From positions 30,155,813-30,219,812 of the forward strand of contig OZ010605.1 in the NCBI GenBank assembly GCA_963932145.1: a stretch of DNA of 64,000 bases, written 5' to 3'. Shown one piece after another: positions 44,909-57,600 of this stretch. This DNA is from Acanthosepion lycidas. Its lineage: Eukaryota; Mollusca; Cephalopoda; Sepiida; Sepiidae. Position 1 is the first letter of the stretch, and each line of letters opens with the position of its first letter. Under the pieces are notes generated by a model, which ran no database searches, was not told where the DNA came from, and was given only the letters and a program-made list of their open reading frames with translations. Position numbers and translations under genes: made by a program.

Positions 44909-45117
44909 TTAGATCAATATGATAGTTATTAACTGAATTTTGTTGTGAAATTTACAGCCTATAATATTCGATCGATATGATTTACGCAGAAGCGTTTGGT
45001 TAAGTGCATTGACCCAGAAGGCGATTTAGTGAAAAATAGATATTTGTTCGTTAAAATAAAAGCTTTTAGTCATCATTATAAAATAGACAGTACCCGATGT
45101 AAAATGAAAGAGCTAAT
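44696..45117. other. AT-rich stretch with (TA)n
   Basis: TA run at about 44869-44905 and a palindromic ACATGTATTATATATATATT at 44749. An 84-codon frame at 44996-45250 runs into the next microsatellite and is not convincing. Confidence 0.4.

Positions 45118-45212
<95 letters not shown>
45118..45212. repeat. (TA)n(TG)n microsatellite
   Basis: About 22 TA then about 24 TG units. Confidence 0.95.
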
Positions 45213-45215
<3 letters not shown>

Positions 45216-45377
45216 TCCTATATGTGTGTACGTGTGCGTCTGTGTGTTAGGTTATGACTTTTTGTAAAATAATTGATTTCCTGTATCATAATTCGATGAA
45301 CTTTTCTTTAAAAAATAATGAAAAAGAATTTAACACGAAATTTCTAAAATCGTAACTATAGTCGTACTATAGACTGC

Positions 45378-45597
45378 TTTCTGGAGTCTTCTCGAAATTC
45401 CTAGAACTTTCTAGAACTTCCTGGCGTCATCTCGAACTTTATGGAACCATCTAGAATATTCCGTAACCTTCTAGACCTTTTTACAACCCCCTAGAACTTT
45501 ATGGAACCTTATAGAACTTTGGGAACCTTCTGGAAATTTCTGGTGCCATCTGAAATATTCTGGAAATTTATGATATAATTTTCTGGGAATATATAAG
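45378..45597 (+). promoter_or_regulatory. Heat-shock-element-like array with TATA box
   Basis: From 45389 to 45421 the pentamers nTTCn/nGAAn alternate in exact 5-bp phase: TTC, GAA, TCC, GAA, TTC, GAA, TCC. Looser GAA/TTC pairs (CTAGAACTTT, ATGGAACCTT, TTCTGGAAAT) continue to 45590. GAATATATAAG at 45587-45597 is a TATA-box candidate. This is the architecture of heat-shock promoters (HSF trimers bind nGAAnnTTCnnGAAn). It may equally be a tandem satellite that happens to contain the motif. The Gypsy element is inserted about 30 bp downstream of the TATA motif. Confidence 0.5.
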
Positions 45598-45620
45598 TGT
45601 GAGCGCTGGTTGGATTCTCA

Positions 45621-45625
45621 ATAAG
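45621..45625. repeat. Target site duplication ATAAG (left)
   Basis: ATAAG directly precedes the left LTR, and the same five bases follow the right LTR at 47968-47972. Confidence 0.8.
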
Positions 45626-45892
45626 TATTGTGAGACCGGAAACCACCTACACAATAGACTCTTCCAGGCCCATATTAAGTAGGCGACATAGCACTCTACA
45701 GAGAGTGATAGAGAGTGACAGAGAGTGACACAGAGAGACAGTGAGAGTCTCGTACGACTACCAGTGTTGGGCACTAACTTATAGTAAGCTCTGCTTACAC
45801 TATCTCTGTAACCTGTTGTTAATATATCTTTCTTACTTCTGATCCGTGTTCCGTGTTTTACTTCTGTGGGCCCAACTTTGGCACCCACATCA
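45626..45892 (+). repeat. Left LTR of a Ty3/Gypsy element
   Basis: 267 bp from TATTGTGAGACCGG to TTTGGCACCCACATCA. About 95% identical to 47718-47967 by eye, with small deletions in the GAGAGTGACAGAGAG repeat and at CCGTGTTCCGTG. GTAACCTGTTGTTAATATAT lies near the 3' side. Confidence 0.9.
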
Positions 45893-46559
45893 GTGGCAAC
45901 GAGGATTCTAGAAACGCACTCACGGCGAAACCTAAATATCTTACCAATCCCACATCTGGGTCGACGAAGAATTCTAGAAACGCATTCACGTCGAAATACC
46001 TTGTCAGTCCCACAACAGTGGCGACAGAGAAAGATTCGAGAATTTCGTTCTCACCGTATCAATAGCGACAGTACTCGAAAAATACACAAACTCCACGCGT
46101 TCCCACAGCAGTGTTGAACGTGAAATTAAGCTGGTATTAATACATTAGCGATTTAAAAGCTAAACACCCAGAGTCTGCATATATTCCAATACCAAACGCC
46201 ATTGACAAACTAGTGATTCGACATCTACGGAATATTAAAGTCTGTCCAATACGAGAACGATTTCTACACACCCACACAAAAAAATACATAAGTGTGGTGA
46301 AAAATTATTCAATTACGTTAAAATTAACAGAACCACGGGAAAAAAAAGCTAAACACACATAATTAGTTTAGTTTAACTATTGTCTGTCCATATTTTTTTT
46401 CTGTAAAAGAAAAAAAAGGAACAAAAATCTATCAAGATTTTTTTTTGTGTACCTCCTCTTAGTACACGTGTTTCAAAGCAACCAAAAAGCGCTGTCATTT
46501 TTAAATATGGAAGAAAAGCTCAATCTGACAATATTGTCGATAGGAATTTAAGAAAAAGT
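45893..46559 (+). other. Gypsy leader: PBS region and triplicated segment
   Basis: GTGGCAACGAGGATTC follows the LTR, in the place of the primer-binding site. The block (TGGnnACGAnGATTCTAGAAA then CGCACTCACGnCGAAA) appears three times, at about 45893, 45958 and 46017. The rest to 46559 is AT-rich without a gag frame, so gag and protease are deleted. Confidence 0.6.
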
Positions 46560-47690
46560 TTTTTCTGGCGGCCTTGGGAAATGTACTAAAATGAAAGCTA
46601 AGTTCAAGGTGAAGGACGGTGCACAACCAGTATTCAAAAAGAAACGGAATGTCCCTTTCGCTGCTCTAGAGAAAATCAATAAAGAGTTAGATAGACTCGA
46701 ACAAGCAGGCATTCTGTCAAAAACAGATTTCAGCGAGTGGGCAACACCTACGGTCTACGTAAAAAAGAAGTCCAATCAAATACGAGTATACGCAGATTTT
46801 TCCACGGGATTAAACGATGCCTTGCAAGATCACCACTATCCTGTCCCAAGCCCTGAAGAAATTTTCAATAAACTCAATGGTGGAAATTTTATTTTCTAAA
46901 ATCGACCTCTCGGACTCATACCTTCAGATAGAGGTGGAAGAAGAAAGTTCCAAATTGCTCTGCATAAACACCCATAGAGGGTTGTACAAATACAACAGGC
47001 TGGATTTTGGAGTAAAGGTTGCGCCTGCAATTTTCCAGCAGGTCATGAACGCCATGCTGGGCGATCTTGACTACGCAACAGCCTATTTGGATGATATATT
47101 AGTTACTAGTAAAACTACGACAGAGCACCGGAACCATACAATAAACGTATTCGAAAAGATACAAGAATACGGATTTAAGGTTAAGGAGGCAAAGTGTGAC
47201 TTTTTCTTACCAGAGATTAAATACTTAGGACACATCATAAATAAAGATGGTCGTCGGCGGGATCCAGAAAGAGCCAACGCGATCAGAAACATGCCGGCGC
47301 CAGATAACGTTCAAGCGTTACAAAGCTTCCTCGACCAAGCTAATTTTTACCAAGGGTTCATTAAGAACATGCAAAATTTGAGAGGGCCTCTCAACCAACT
47401 TTTAAAAAAGGACAAACCATGGTCATGGATCCCGGAATGCCGAAGACGCATTCGAGAAGATCAAGAAAACTCTTACTTCAGACCTCTCCCTCACACATTT
47501 CGACCCTAGTCTCGACATCATAGTCGCAAGTGATGCAAGCTCGTACAGCATAGGCACTTGCATATTACATATACTGCCAGACGGTTCGCGAAAAGCTGTG
47601 GCTCACGCATCAAGATCTCTACTTCCAGCTGAAAAACAATAAATTCCAAGAGGAAAAACTATTAACAGTTTTATTTTTTCTCTCCTTTTC
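46560..47690 (+). pseudogene. Ty3/Gypsy pol remnant (reverse transcriptase, start of RNase H)
   Basis: Begins in VFSGGLGKCTK and KAKFKVKDGAQPVFKKKR, then WATPTVYVKKKSNQIRVYAD. After a one-base shift near 46891 it has FSKIDLSDSYLQIEV (first catalytic Asp), FGVKVAPAIFQQVM and AYLDDILVTS (catalytic YLDD), then IKYLGHIINKDGRR and the connection segment QSFLDQANFYQGFI. A second shift near 47440 leads to SLTHFDPSLDIIVASDASSY (RNase H) and ASRSLLPAEKQ followed by a stop. Integrase is missing; the polypurine-like GGAAGGTGGG and right LTR come about 70 bp later. Gag, protease and integrase are all lost, so this is a deletion derivative. Confidence 0.9.
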
Positions 47691-47717
47691 AAAAAAGAAA
47701 ACTCTTTGGAAGGTGGG

Positions 47718-47967
47718 TATTGTGAGACCGGAAACTACCTACACAATAGACTCTCCCAGGCCTATATTAAGTAGGCGACATAGCACTCTACAGAGAGTGA
47801 TAGAGAGTGACAGAGAGTGACAGAGAGAGTCTCGTACGACTACCAGTGTTGGACACTAACTTATAGTAAGCTCTGCTTACACTATCTCTGTAACCTGTTG
47901 TTAATATATATTTCTTACTTCTAATCCGTGTTTTACTTCTGTGGGCCCAACTTTGGCACCCACATCA
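47718..47967 (+). repeat. Right LTR of the Gypsy element
   Basis: 250-bp partner of the left LTR, preceded by the purine-rich GGAAGGTGGG and followed by ATAAG (47968-47972). High identity between the LTRs implies a fairly recent insertion, or later conversion. Confidence 0.9.
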
Positions 47968-47972
47968 ATAAG

Positions 47973-48570
47973 ATAAGGCGAATGGAAAAATTGTGTGGTA
48001 CTTGTGATCAGATATGTTTTTTTGTTTCACAGTATATAAGCTTCCTGATTGATTTGCTGAAAGATCTCCAAGTATTCATTTTTAAGCGAAATATCTCATA
48101 AGAAAGAGCTTCTCTTGAAAGAAACAAAGTCTAAATGATAAATCTCAGAAAAAACAATGGAAGAAAGGAAAAAAACGATGCCACTGAAAATCCATATTTT
48201 GGTCGTTATCTGTTCCTTGGGGCATCCATCAAAGGAAGGAAATCACTAAATATGTAACAAGCAAAAGAATTTAAATTTCCCAAATGTACCGACTCGATTC
48301 ATAAATGCAAAACTAGATCAAGTGCTGAACACCTATGATTAATGTGCAAAACGAGAAAAATATGATCCATTGAATGAAAATTTTGACATCAGGAAAGAAA
48401 ATGTTGAATGACTGTATAGTGAGGACAGAGAGGTATATCATCTTCAGATCGTAAGCAAAGGACATGTTGGCTATACAATTGGAAAGGTTGCGATTTGAAG
48501 AAAAATTTATCCATCCAAAAGAAAAAATGTGACCTTGGAGAAAACATAAACAACATTACCAAAAAGAATT
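47973..48570. other. Unannotated AT-rich stretch
   Basis: No open frame of note, no repeat and no RNA motif recognised. By position this would be the sequence downstream of the heat-shock-like promoter before the Gypsy insertion. Confidence 0.3.
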
Positions 48571-50830
48571 AAACCTCCGAATTAGAGACCGAATCAGAGA
48601 CCGAATCAGAGACCGAACCAGAGTCTGAATCAGAGACCGAATCAGAGACTGAATCAGACACTGAATCAGAGACCGAATCAGACACTGATTCAGAGACTGA
48701 ATCAGAGACCGAATCAGAGACCGAATCAGATTCCGAATCGGAGACCGAATCGGAGACCAAATCAGAAACTGAATCAGAGACTGAATCAGAGATCGAATCA
48801 AAGACTGAATCAGACACTGAATCAGAGACTGACTCAGAGACCGAATCAAAGATTGAATCAGAGACTGAATCAGAGACAGAAGCAGAGACTGAATCAAATA
48901 CCGAATCAGAGACTGAATTAGACACCGAATCAGAGAACGAATCAGACACTGAATCAGAAACCGAATCAGACCGAATCAGAAACTGAATCAAACACCGAAT
49001 CAGAGACCGAATTAGAGACCGAATCAGAGACTGAATCAGAGACCGAATTGGAGACCGAATCGGAGACCGAATCGGAGACCAAATCAGAAACTGAATCAAA
49101 GACTGAATCAGAGATCGAATCAGACACTGAATCAGAGACTGAATCAGAGACCGAACCAGAGTCTGAATCAGGGACCGAATCAGAGACCGAATCAGAGACC
49201 GAACCAGAGACTGAATCAGAGACCAAATCAAAAACTGAATCAGAGATCGAATCAAAGACTGAATTAGACACTGAATCAGAGACCGAATCAGACACTGAAT
49301 CAGAGACTGAATCAGAGACCGAATCAGACCGAATCAGAAACTGAATCAGAGACCGAATCAAAGACCATATCAGAGACTGAATCAGAGACTGAATCAGAGA
49401 CCGAAACAGAGACTGAATCAGTAGCCGAATCAAAGACTGAATCAGAGACCGTGTCAGAGACCGAATCAGACTCTGAATCAGAGATCGAATCACAGACTGA
49501 ATCGGACACTGAATCGGAGACCGAATCAGAGACCAAATCAGAAACTGAATCAGAGACAGAACCAGAGACCGAATCAGACCGAATCAGAAACTGAATCAGA
49601 GATCGAATCTGACACTGAATCAGAGACCGAATCAGAGACCGAATCAGAGACCGAATCAAAGATTGAATCAGAGACTGAATCAGAGACAGAAGCGGAGACT
49701 GAATCAAATACCGAATCAGAGACAGAATTAGACACCGAATCAGAGTCCGAATCAGACACTGAATCAGAGACCGAATCAGTCCGAATCAGAAACTGAATCA
49801 AAGACCGAATCAGAGACCGAAGCAAAGACTGAATCAGAGACCGAATCAGAGACTGAATCAGAGTCCGAACCAGGGACTGAATCAGAGACCAAATTAGAGA
49901 CCAAATCAAAGACTAAAGCAGACAATGAATCAGAGACTGAATCAGAGACCGAATCAGAGACCGAATCAGAGACCGAATCGGAAACCGAATCGGAGACCGA
50001 ATCGGAAACCAAATCAGAAACTGAATCAGAGACTGAATTAGAGATCGAATCAAAGACAGAATCAGACACTGAATCAGAGACTGAATCAGAGACCGAATCA
50101 GAGACCGAATCAGAGACCGAAGCAGAGACCAAATCAGAAACTGAATCAGAGATCGAATTAGACACTGAATCAGACACTGAATCAGAGACTGAATCAGAGT
50201 CAAAATCACAGACTGAATCAGAGACTGAATCAAAGACTGAATCAGAGACCGAGTCAGAGACCGAATCAGAGACTGAATCAGAGACTGAATCAGACACTGA
50301 ATCAGAGACCGAGTCAGAGACCGAGTCAAAGTGAACTTTCAAAAATTACCTAACTGAATCAGAGACTGAATCAGAGACCGAATCAGAGACTGAATCAGTG
50401 GCCGAATCAAATACTGAATCAGAGACCGTGTCAGAGACCGAATCAGACACTGAATCAGAGATCGAATCACAGACTGAATCGGACACTGAATCAGAGACCG
50501 AATCAGAGACCGAGTCACAGACTGAATCAAAGACTGAATCAGTGACCGAATCAGAGACTAGATCAGACACTGAATCAGTGACCGAATCACAGACTGAATC
50601 CGAGACTGAATCCGAGACTGAATCAGAGACCGAGTCAGAGACCGAATCAAAGACTGAATCATGGACCGAATCAGAGACTGTATCCGACACTGAATCAGAG
50701 ACCGAATCAGCGACCGAATCTGAGACTGAATCAGAGACTGAATCAGACACTGAATCAGAGACCGAATCACAGACTGAATGACAGACTGAATCAGACAGTG
50801 CATATGAATATTCCGAAAGATCTGAATAAC
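48571..50830. repeat. 12-bp minisatellite (GAATCAGAGACC)n
   Basis: About 2.26 kb of GAATCAGAGACC/GAATCAGAGACT variants. Being a multiple of three without stops, it leaves long open frames on both strands: plus (Glu-Thr-Glu-Ser)n, minus (Ser-Asp-Ser-Val)n and (Ile-Arg-Ser-Leu)n. A recurring short break GAATCAGACCGAATCAGAAA at 48961, 49321, 49571 and 49778 resets the frame and marks a higher-order unit of roughly 200-360 bp. The minus frame ending at 50346 starts only from TTG at 50873; no ATG precedes the next upstream stop. Confidence 0.9.
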
Positions 50831-51157
50831 AATCTACATGAAAAAGGAAGAACAGCAAAACCAAAAATTGCAACCAAATTTGTAAAATCGTAACTTAACC
50901 GGCAAAACAGCAAACGAATGGATTGACTTGTAAACACCTACACAATCTGGTATTTACAAATGCACTATTAAATAAGCTGTTAGCCTTAACGAAGAAATGA
51001 GAAAACACTACATTTAGAAAACTTGTCTTTGCATTTTGATGATAAACGAGTCGAGAACCAAGAATATCAAGTGCTTGTTTTGAAGAATGAATGATAAGTT
51101 GGAAGCATTATATCTACGAAAAACGCATACTGTTGTCTAGGCGTATAGAATTTATAG
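50831..51157. other. Spacer between 12-bp array and ORF
   Basis: AT-rich, no repeats. On the minus strand TTCTTCCTTTTTCATGTAG at 50855-50837 looks like a 3' splice acceptor next to the SDSV frame; by itself it proves little. Confidence 0.3.
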
Positions 51158-51610
51158 ATGAGCATAAAGATTATTGATGCGGACACTACGAATGTGAATT
51201 CTGGAAGCAGGAATGGAATTTTCATTCAGTTACAAAGACTATTTACTCAGAAGAAACTGGAAGAATCACAATTCATTGCCTTTCAGCATCATTTTCTTGA
51301 ACTAATACTTCACGTAGTAATAGATGACGAGGTTGGAGGAAGCAACACATCGCCCAATATTGAATATCCGTTTATCAGTGAACTTGTAAATAAATACGAA
51401 CAGCCCAAGAAGAATTTCAAGAAAGGTGAAGAAGAGATTATTGAAACAGCAAGACGATATGATAATATAAAATTTCTTTTTCATTTCACTGGAGTTTCTG
51501 CTTTTTTCTGCCATGCGAGATGGTATTCTCGAGCAATACTATCTCAATTGGTATTTATTCTTCTAAAAGACTCGCTACAGGAAATTTGTAGATTGATCTC
51601 TAATAGATAG
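51158..51610 (+). CDS. Unrecognised 150-residue ORF beside the 29-bp satellite
   Basis: ATG at 51158 opens 150 codons ending at TAG 51608-51610, the only long frame here with ordinary amino-acid composition and no simple repeat. Visible features are a mixed alpha-helical look, LFTQKKLEESQFIAFQHHFL then ELILHVVIDDEVGG, SPNIEYPFISELVNKY, a Lys/Glu-rich KKNFKKGEEEIIETARRYDN, and a hydrophobic C-terminal half (KFLFHFTGVSAFFCHARWY, ILSQLVFILLKDSLQ). I see no signal peptide and no family motif I can name. The stop codon lies in the first bases of the satellite (AATAGATAG). It may be a terminal exon, a fragment of an unfamiliar transposon protein, or an orphan gene. Confidence 0.5.
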   Translation: MSIKIIDADTTNVNSGSRNGIFIQLQRLFTQKKLEESQFIAFQHHFLELILHVVIDDEVGGSNTSPNIEYPFISELVNKYEQPKKNFKKGEEEIIETARRYDNIKFLFHFTGVSAFFCHARWYSRAILSQLVFILLKDSLQEICRLISNR

Positions 51611-54600
51611 GTGTACTGTTGATTTTCAAACATAAATAGGTGTACTGTTGATTTTCAAACATAGATAGGTGTACTGTTGATTTTCAAACATAGATAGGTG
51701 TACTGTTGATTTTCAAACATAGATAGGTGTACTGTTGATTTTCAATCATAGGTAGGTGTACTGTTGATTTTCAAACATAGATAGGTGTACTGTTGATTTT
51801 CAATCATAGATAGGTATACTGTTGATTTTCAAACATAGATAGGTGTACTGTTGATTTTCAATCATAGATAGGTGTACTGTTGATTTGCAAACATAGATAG
51901 GTGTACTGTTGATTTTCAATCATAGATAGGTGTACTGTTGATTTTCAAACATAGATAGGTGAACTGCTGATTTTCAATCATAGATAGGTGTACTGTTGAT
52001 TTTCAATCATAGATAGGTGTACTGTTGATTTTCAATCATAGATAGGTGTACTGTTGATTTTCAAACATAGATAGGTGTACTGTTGATTTTCAAACATAGA
52101 TAGGTGTACTGTTGATTTTCAAACATAGATAGGTGTACAGTTGATTTTCAATCATAGGTAGGTGTACTGTTGATTTTCAAACATAGATAGGTGTACTGTT
52201 GATTTTCAATCATAGATAGGTATACTGTTGATTTTCAAACATAGATAGGTGTACTGTTGATTTTCAATCATAGATAGGTGTACTGTTGATTTTCAAACAT
52301 AGATAGGTGTACTGTTGATTTTCAATCATAGATAGGTGTACTGTTGATTTTCAAACATAGATAGGTGAACTGCTGATTTTCAATCATAGATAGGTGTACT
52401 GTTGATTTTCAATCATAGATAGGTGTACTGTTGATTTTCAATCATAGATAGGTATACTGTTGATTTTCAATCATAGATAGGTGTACTGTTGATTTTCAAT
52501 CATAGATAGGTGTACTGTTGATTTTCAATCATAGATAGGTGTACTGTTGATTTTCAAACATAGATAGGTGTACTGTTGATTTTCAATCATAGGTAGGTGT
52601 ACTGTTGATTTTCAAACATAGATAGGTGAACTGTTGATTTTCAATCATAGATAGGTGTACTGTTGATTTTCAATCATAAATAGGTGTACTGTTGATTTTC
52701 AAACATAGATAGGTGTACTGTTGATTTTCAATCACAGATAGGTGTACTGTTGATTTTCAAACATAGATAGGTGTACTGTTGATTTTCAATCATAGATAGG
52801 TGTACTGTTGATTTTCAAACATAGGTAGGTGTACTGTTGATTTTCAAACATAAATAGGTGTACTGTTGATTTTCAATCATAGATAGGTATACTGTTGATT
52901 TTCAAACATAAATAGGTGTACTGTTGATTTTCAATCATAGATAGGTGTACTGTTGATTTTCAATCATAGATAGGTGTACTGTTGATTTTCAAACATAGAT
53001 AGGTGTACTGTTGATTTTCAAACATAGATAGGTGTACTGTTGATTTTCAAACATAAATAGGTGCACTGTTGATTTTCAAACATAAATAGGTGTACTGTTG
53101 ATTTTCAATCATAGATAGGTGTGCTGTTGATTTTAAAACACAGATAGGTGTACTGTTGATTTTCAAACATAGGTGTACTGTTGATTTTCAATCATAGATA
53201 GGTATACTGTTGATTTTCAAACATAAATAGGTGTACTGTTGATTTTCAATCATAGATAGGTGTACTGTTTATTTTCAAACATAGATAGGTGTACTGTTGA
53301 TTTTCAATCATAGATAGGTGTACTGTTGATTTTCAATCATAGATAGGTGTACTGTTGATTTTCAAACATAGGTGAACTGTTGATTTTCAATCATAGATAG
53401 GTGTACTGTTGATTTTCAAACATTGATAGATGTACTGTTGATTTTCTATCATAGATAGGTGTACTGTTGATTTTCAATCATAGATAGGTGTACTGTTGAT
53501 TTTCAAACATAAATAGGTGTACTGTTGATTTTCAATCATAGATAGGTGTACTGTTGATTTTCAAACATAGATAGGTGAACTGCTGATTTTCAATCATAGA
53601 TAGGTGTACTGTTGATTTTCAATCATAGATAGGTGTACTGTTGATTTTCAATCATAGATAGGTGTACTGTTGATTTTCAATCATAGATAGGTATACTGTT
53701 GATTTTCAATCATAGATAGGTGTACTGTTGATTTTCAATCATAGATAGGTGTACTGTTGATTTTCAAACATAGATAGGTGTACTGTTGATTTTCAATCAT
53801 AGGTAGGTGTACTGTTGATTTTCAAACATAGATAGGTGAACTGTTGATTTTCAATCATAGATAGGTGTACTGTTGATTTTCAAACATAAATAGGTGTACT
53901 GTTGATTTTCAAACATAGATAGGTGTACTGTTGATTTTCAAACATAGATAGGTGTACTGTTGATTTTCAATCATAGGTAGGTGTACTGTTGATTTTCAAA
54001 CATAGATAGGTGTACTGTTGATTTTCAATCATAGATAGGTATACTGTTGATTTTCAATCATAGATAGGTGTACTGTTGATTTTCAATCATAGATAGGTGT
54101 ACTGTTGATTTTCAAACATAGATAGGTGTACTGTTGATTTTCAATCATAGGTAGGTGTACTGTTGATTTTCAAACATAGATAGGTGAAGTGTTGATTTTC
54201 AATCATAGATAGGTGTACTGTTGATTTTCAATCATAAATAGGTGTACTGTTGATTTTCAAACATAGATAGGTGTACTGTTGATTTTCAATCACAGATAGG
54301 TGTACTGTTGATTTTCAAACATAGATAGGTGTACTGTTGATTTTCAATCATAGATAGGTGTACTGTTGATTTTCAAACATAGGTAGGTGTACTGTTGATT
54401 TTCAAACATAAATAGGTGTACTGTTGATTTTCAATCATAGATAGGTGTACTGTTTATTTTCAAAAATAGATAGGTGTACTGTTGATTTTCAATCATAGAT
54501 AGGTATACTGTTGATTTTCAAACATAAATAGGTGTACTGTTGATTTTCAATCATAGATAGGTGTACTGTTGATTTTCAATCATAGATAGGTGTACTGTTG

Positions 54601-57600
54601 ATTTTCAAACATAGATAGGTGTACTGTTGATTTTCAAACATAGATAGGTGTACTGTTGATTTTCAAACATAAATAGGTGCACTGTTGATTTTCAAACATA
54701 AATAGGTGTACTGTTGATTTTCAATCATAGATAGGTGTGCTGTTGATTTTAAAACACAGATAGGTGTACTGTTGATTTTCAAACATAGGTGTACTGTTGA
54801 TTTTCAATCATAGATAGGTATACTGTTGATTTTCAAACATAAATAGGTGTACTGTTGATTTTCAATCATAGATAGGTGTACTGTTTATTTTCAAACATAG
54901 ATAGGTGTACTGTTGATTTTCAATCATAGATAGGTGTACTGTTGATTTTCAATCATAGATAGGTGTACTGTTGATTTTCAAACATAGGTGAACTGTTGAT
55001 TTTCAATCATAGATAGGTGTACTCTTGATTTTCAAACATTGATAGATGTACTGTTGATTTTCTATCATAGATAGGTGTACTGTTGATTTTCAATCATAGA
55101 TAGGTGTACTGTTGATTTTCAAACATAAATAGGTGTACTGTTGATTTTCAAACATAAATAGGTGTACTGTTGATTTTCAATCATAGATAGGTGTACTGTT
55201 GATTTTCAATCATAGATAGGTGTACTGTTGATTTTCAATCATAGGTAGGTGTACTGTTGATTTTCAAACATAGATAGGTGTACTGTTGATTTTCAATCAT
55301 AGATAGGTATACTGTTGATTTTCAAACATAGATAGGTGTACTGTTGATTTTCAATCATAGATAGGTGTACTGTTGATTTTCAATCATAGATAGGTGTACT
55401 GTTGATTTTCAAACATAGATAGGTGAACTGCTGATTTTCAATCATAGATAGGTGTACTGTTGATTTTCAATCATAGATAGGTGTACTGTTGATTTTCAAT
55501 CATAGATAGGTATACTGTTGATTTTCAATCATAGATAGGTGTACTGTTGATTTTCAATCATAGATAGGTGTACTGTTGATTTTCAAACATAGATAGGTGT
55601 ACTGTTGATTTTCAATCATAGGTAGGTGTACTGTTGATTTTCAAACATAGATAGGTGAACTGTTGATTTTCAATCATAGATAGGTGTACTGTTGATTTTC
55701 AAACATAAATAGGTGTACTGTTGATTTTCAAACATAGATAGGTGTACTGTTGATTTTCAAACATAGATAGGTGTACTGTTGATTTTCAAACATAGATAGG
55801 TGTACTGTTGATTTTCAATCATAGGTAGGTGTACTGTTGATTTTCAAACATAGATAGGTGTACTGTTGATTTTCAATCATAGATAGGTATACTGTTGATT
55901 TTCAAACATAGATAGGTGTACTGTTGATTTTCAATCATAGATAGGTGTACTGTTGATTTTCAAACATAGATAGGTGTACTGTTGATTTTCAATCATAGAT
56001 AGGTGTACTGTTGATTTTCAATCATAGATAGGTGTACTGTTGATTTTCAAACATAGATAGGTGTACTGTTGATTTTCAAACATAGATAGGTGTACTGTTG
56101 ATTTTCAATCATAGATAGGTGTACTGTTGATTTTCAAACATAAATAGGTGTACTGTTGATTTTCAATCATAGATAGGTGTACTGTTTATTTTCAAACATA
56201 GATAGGTGTACTGTTGATTTTCAATCATAGATAGGTATACTGTTGATTTTCAAACATAAATAGGTGTACTGTTGATTTTCAATCATAGATAGGTGTACTG
56301 TTGATTTTCAAACATAGATAGGTGTACTGTTGATTTTCAAACATAGATAGGTGTACTGTTGATTTTCAAACATAAATAGGTGCACTGTTGATTTTCAAAC
56401 ATAAATAGGTGTACTGTTGATTTTCAATCATAGATAGGTGTGCTGTTGATTTTAAAACACAGATAGGTGTACTGTTGATTTTCAAACATAGGTGTACTGT
56501 TGATTTTCAATCATAGATAGGTATACTGTTGATTTTCAAACATAAATAGGTGTACTGTTGATTTTCAATCATAGATAGGTGTACTGTTTATTTTCAAACA
56601 TAGATAGGTGTACTGTTGATTTTCAATCATAGATAGGTGTACTGTTGATTTTCAATCATAGATAGGTGTACTGTTGATTTTCAAACATAGGTGAACTGTT
56701 GATTTTCAATCATAGATAGGTGTACTGTTGATTTTCAAACATTGATAGATGTACCGTTGATTTTCTATCATAGATAGGTGTACTGTTGATTTTCAATCAT
56801 AGATAGGTGTACTGTTGATTTTCAAACATAAATAGGTGTACTGTGGATTTTCAAACATAAATAGGTGTACTGTTGATTTTCAATCATAGATAGGTGTACT
56901 GTTGATTTTCAATCATAGATAGGTGTACTGTTGATTTTCAATCATAGATAGGTGTACTGTTGATTTTCAAACATAGATAGGTATACTGTTGATTTTCAAT
57001 CATAGATAGGTGTACTGTTGATTTTCAATCATAGATAGGTGTACTGTTGATTTTCAAACATAGATAGGTGTACTGTTGATTTTCAATCAATGACAGGTGT
57101 ACTGTTGATTTTCAATCATAGATAGGTGTACTGTTGATTTTCAAACATAGATAGGTATACTGTTGATTTTCAATCATAGATAGGTGTACTGTTGATTTTC
57201 AATCATAGATAGGTGTACTGTTGATTTTCAAACATTGATAGATGTACTGTTGATTTTCTATCATAGATAGGTGAACTGTTGATTTTCAATCATAGATAGG
57301 TGTACTGTTGATTTTCAAACATAGATAGGTGTACTGTTGATTTTCAAACATAGGTGAACTGTTGATTTTCAAACATAGATAGGTGAACTGTTGATTTTCA
57401 ATCATAGATAGGTGTACTGTTGATTTTCAAACATAGATAGGTGTACTGTTGATTTTCAAACATAGATGTACTGTTGATTTTCAAACATAGATAGTTGTAC
57501 TGTTGATGTTCAAACATAGATAGGTGTGCTGTTGATTTTAAAACACAGATAGGTGTACTGTTGATTTTCAAACATAGGTGTACTGTTTATTTTCAATCAT

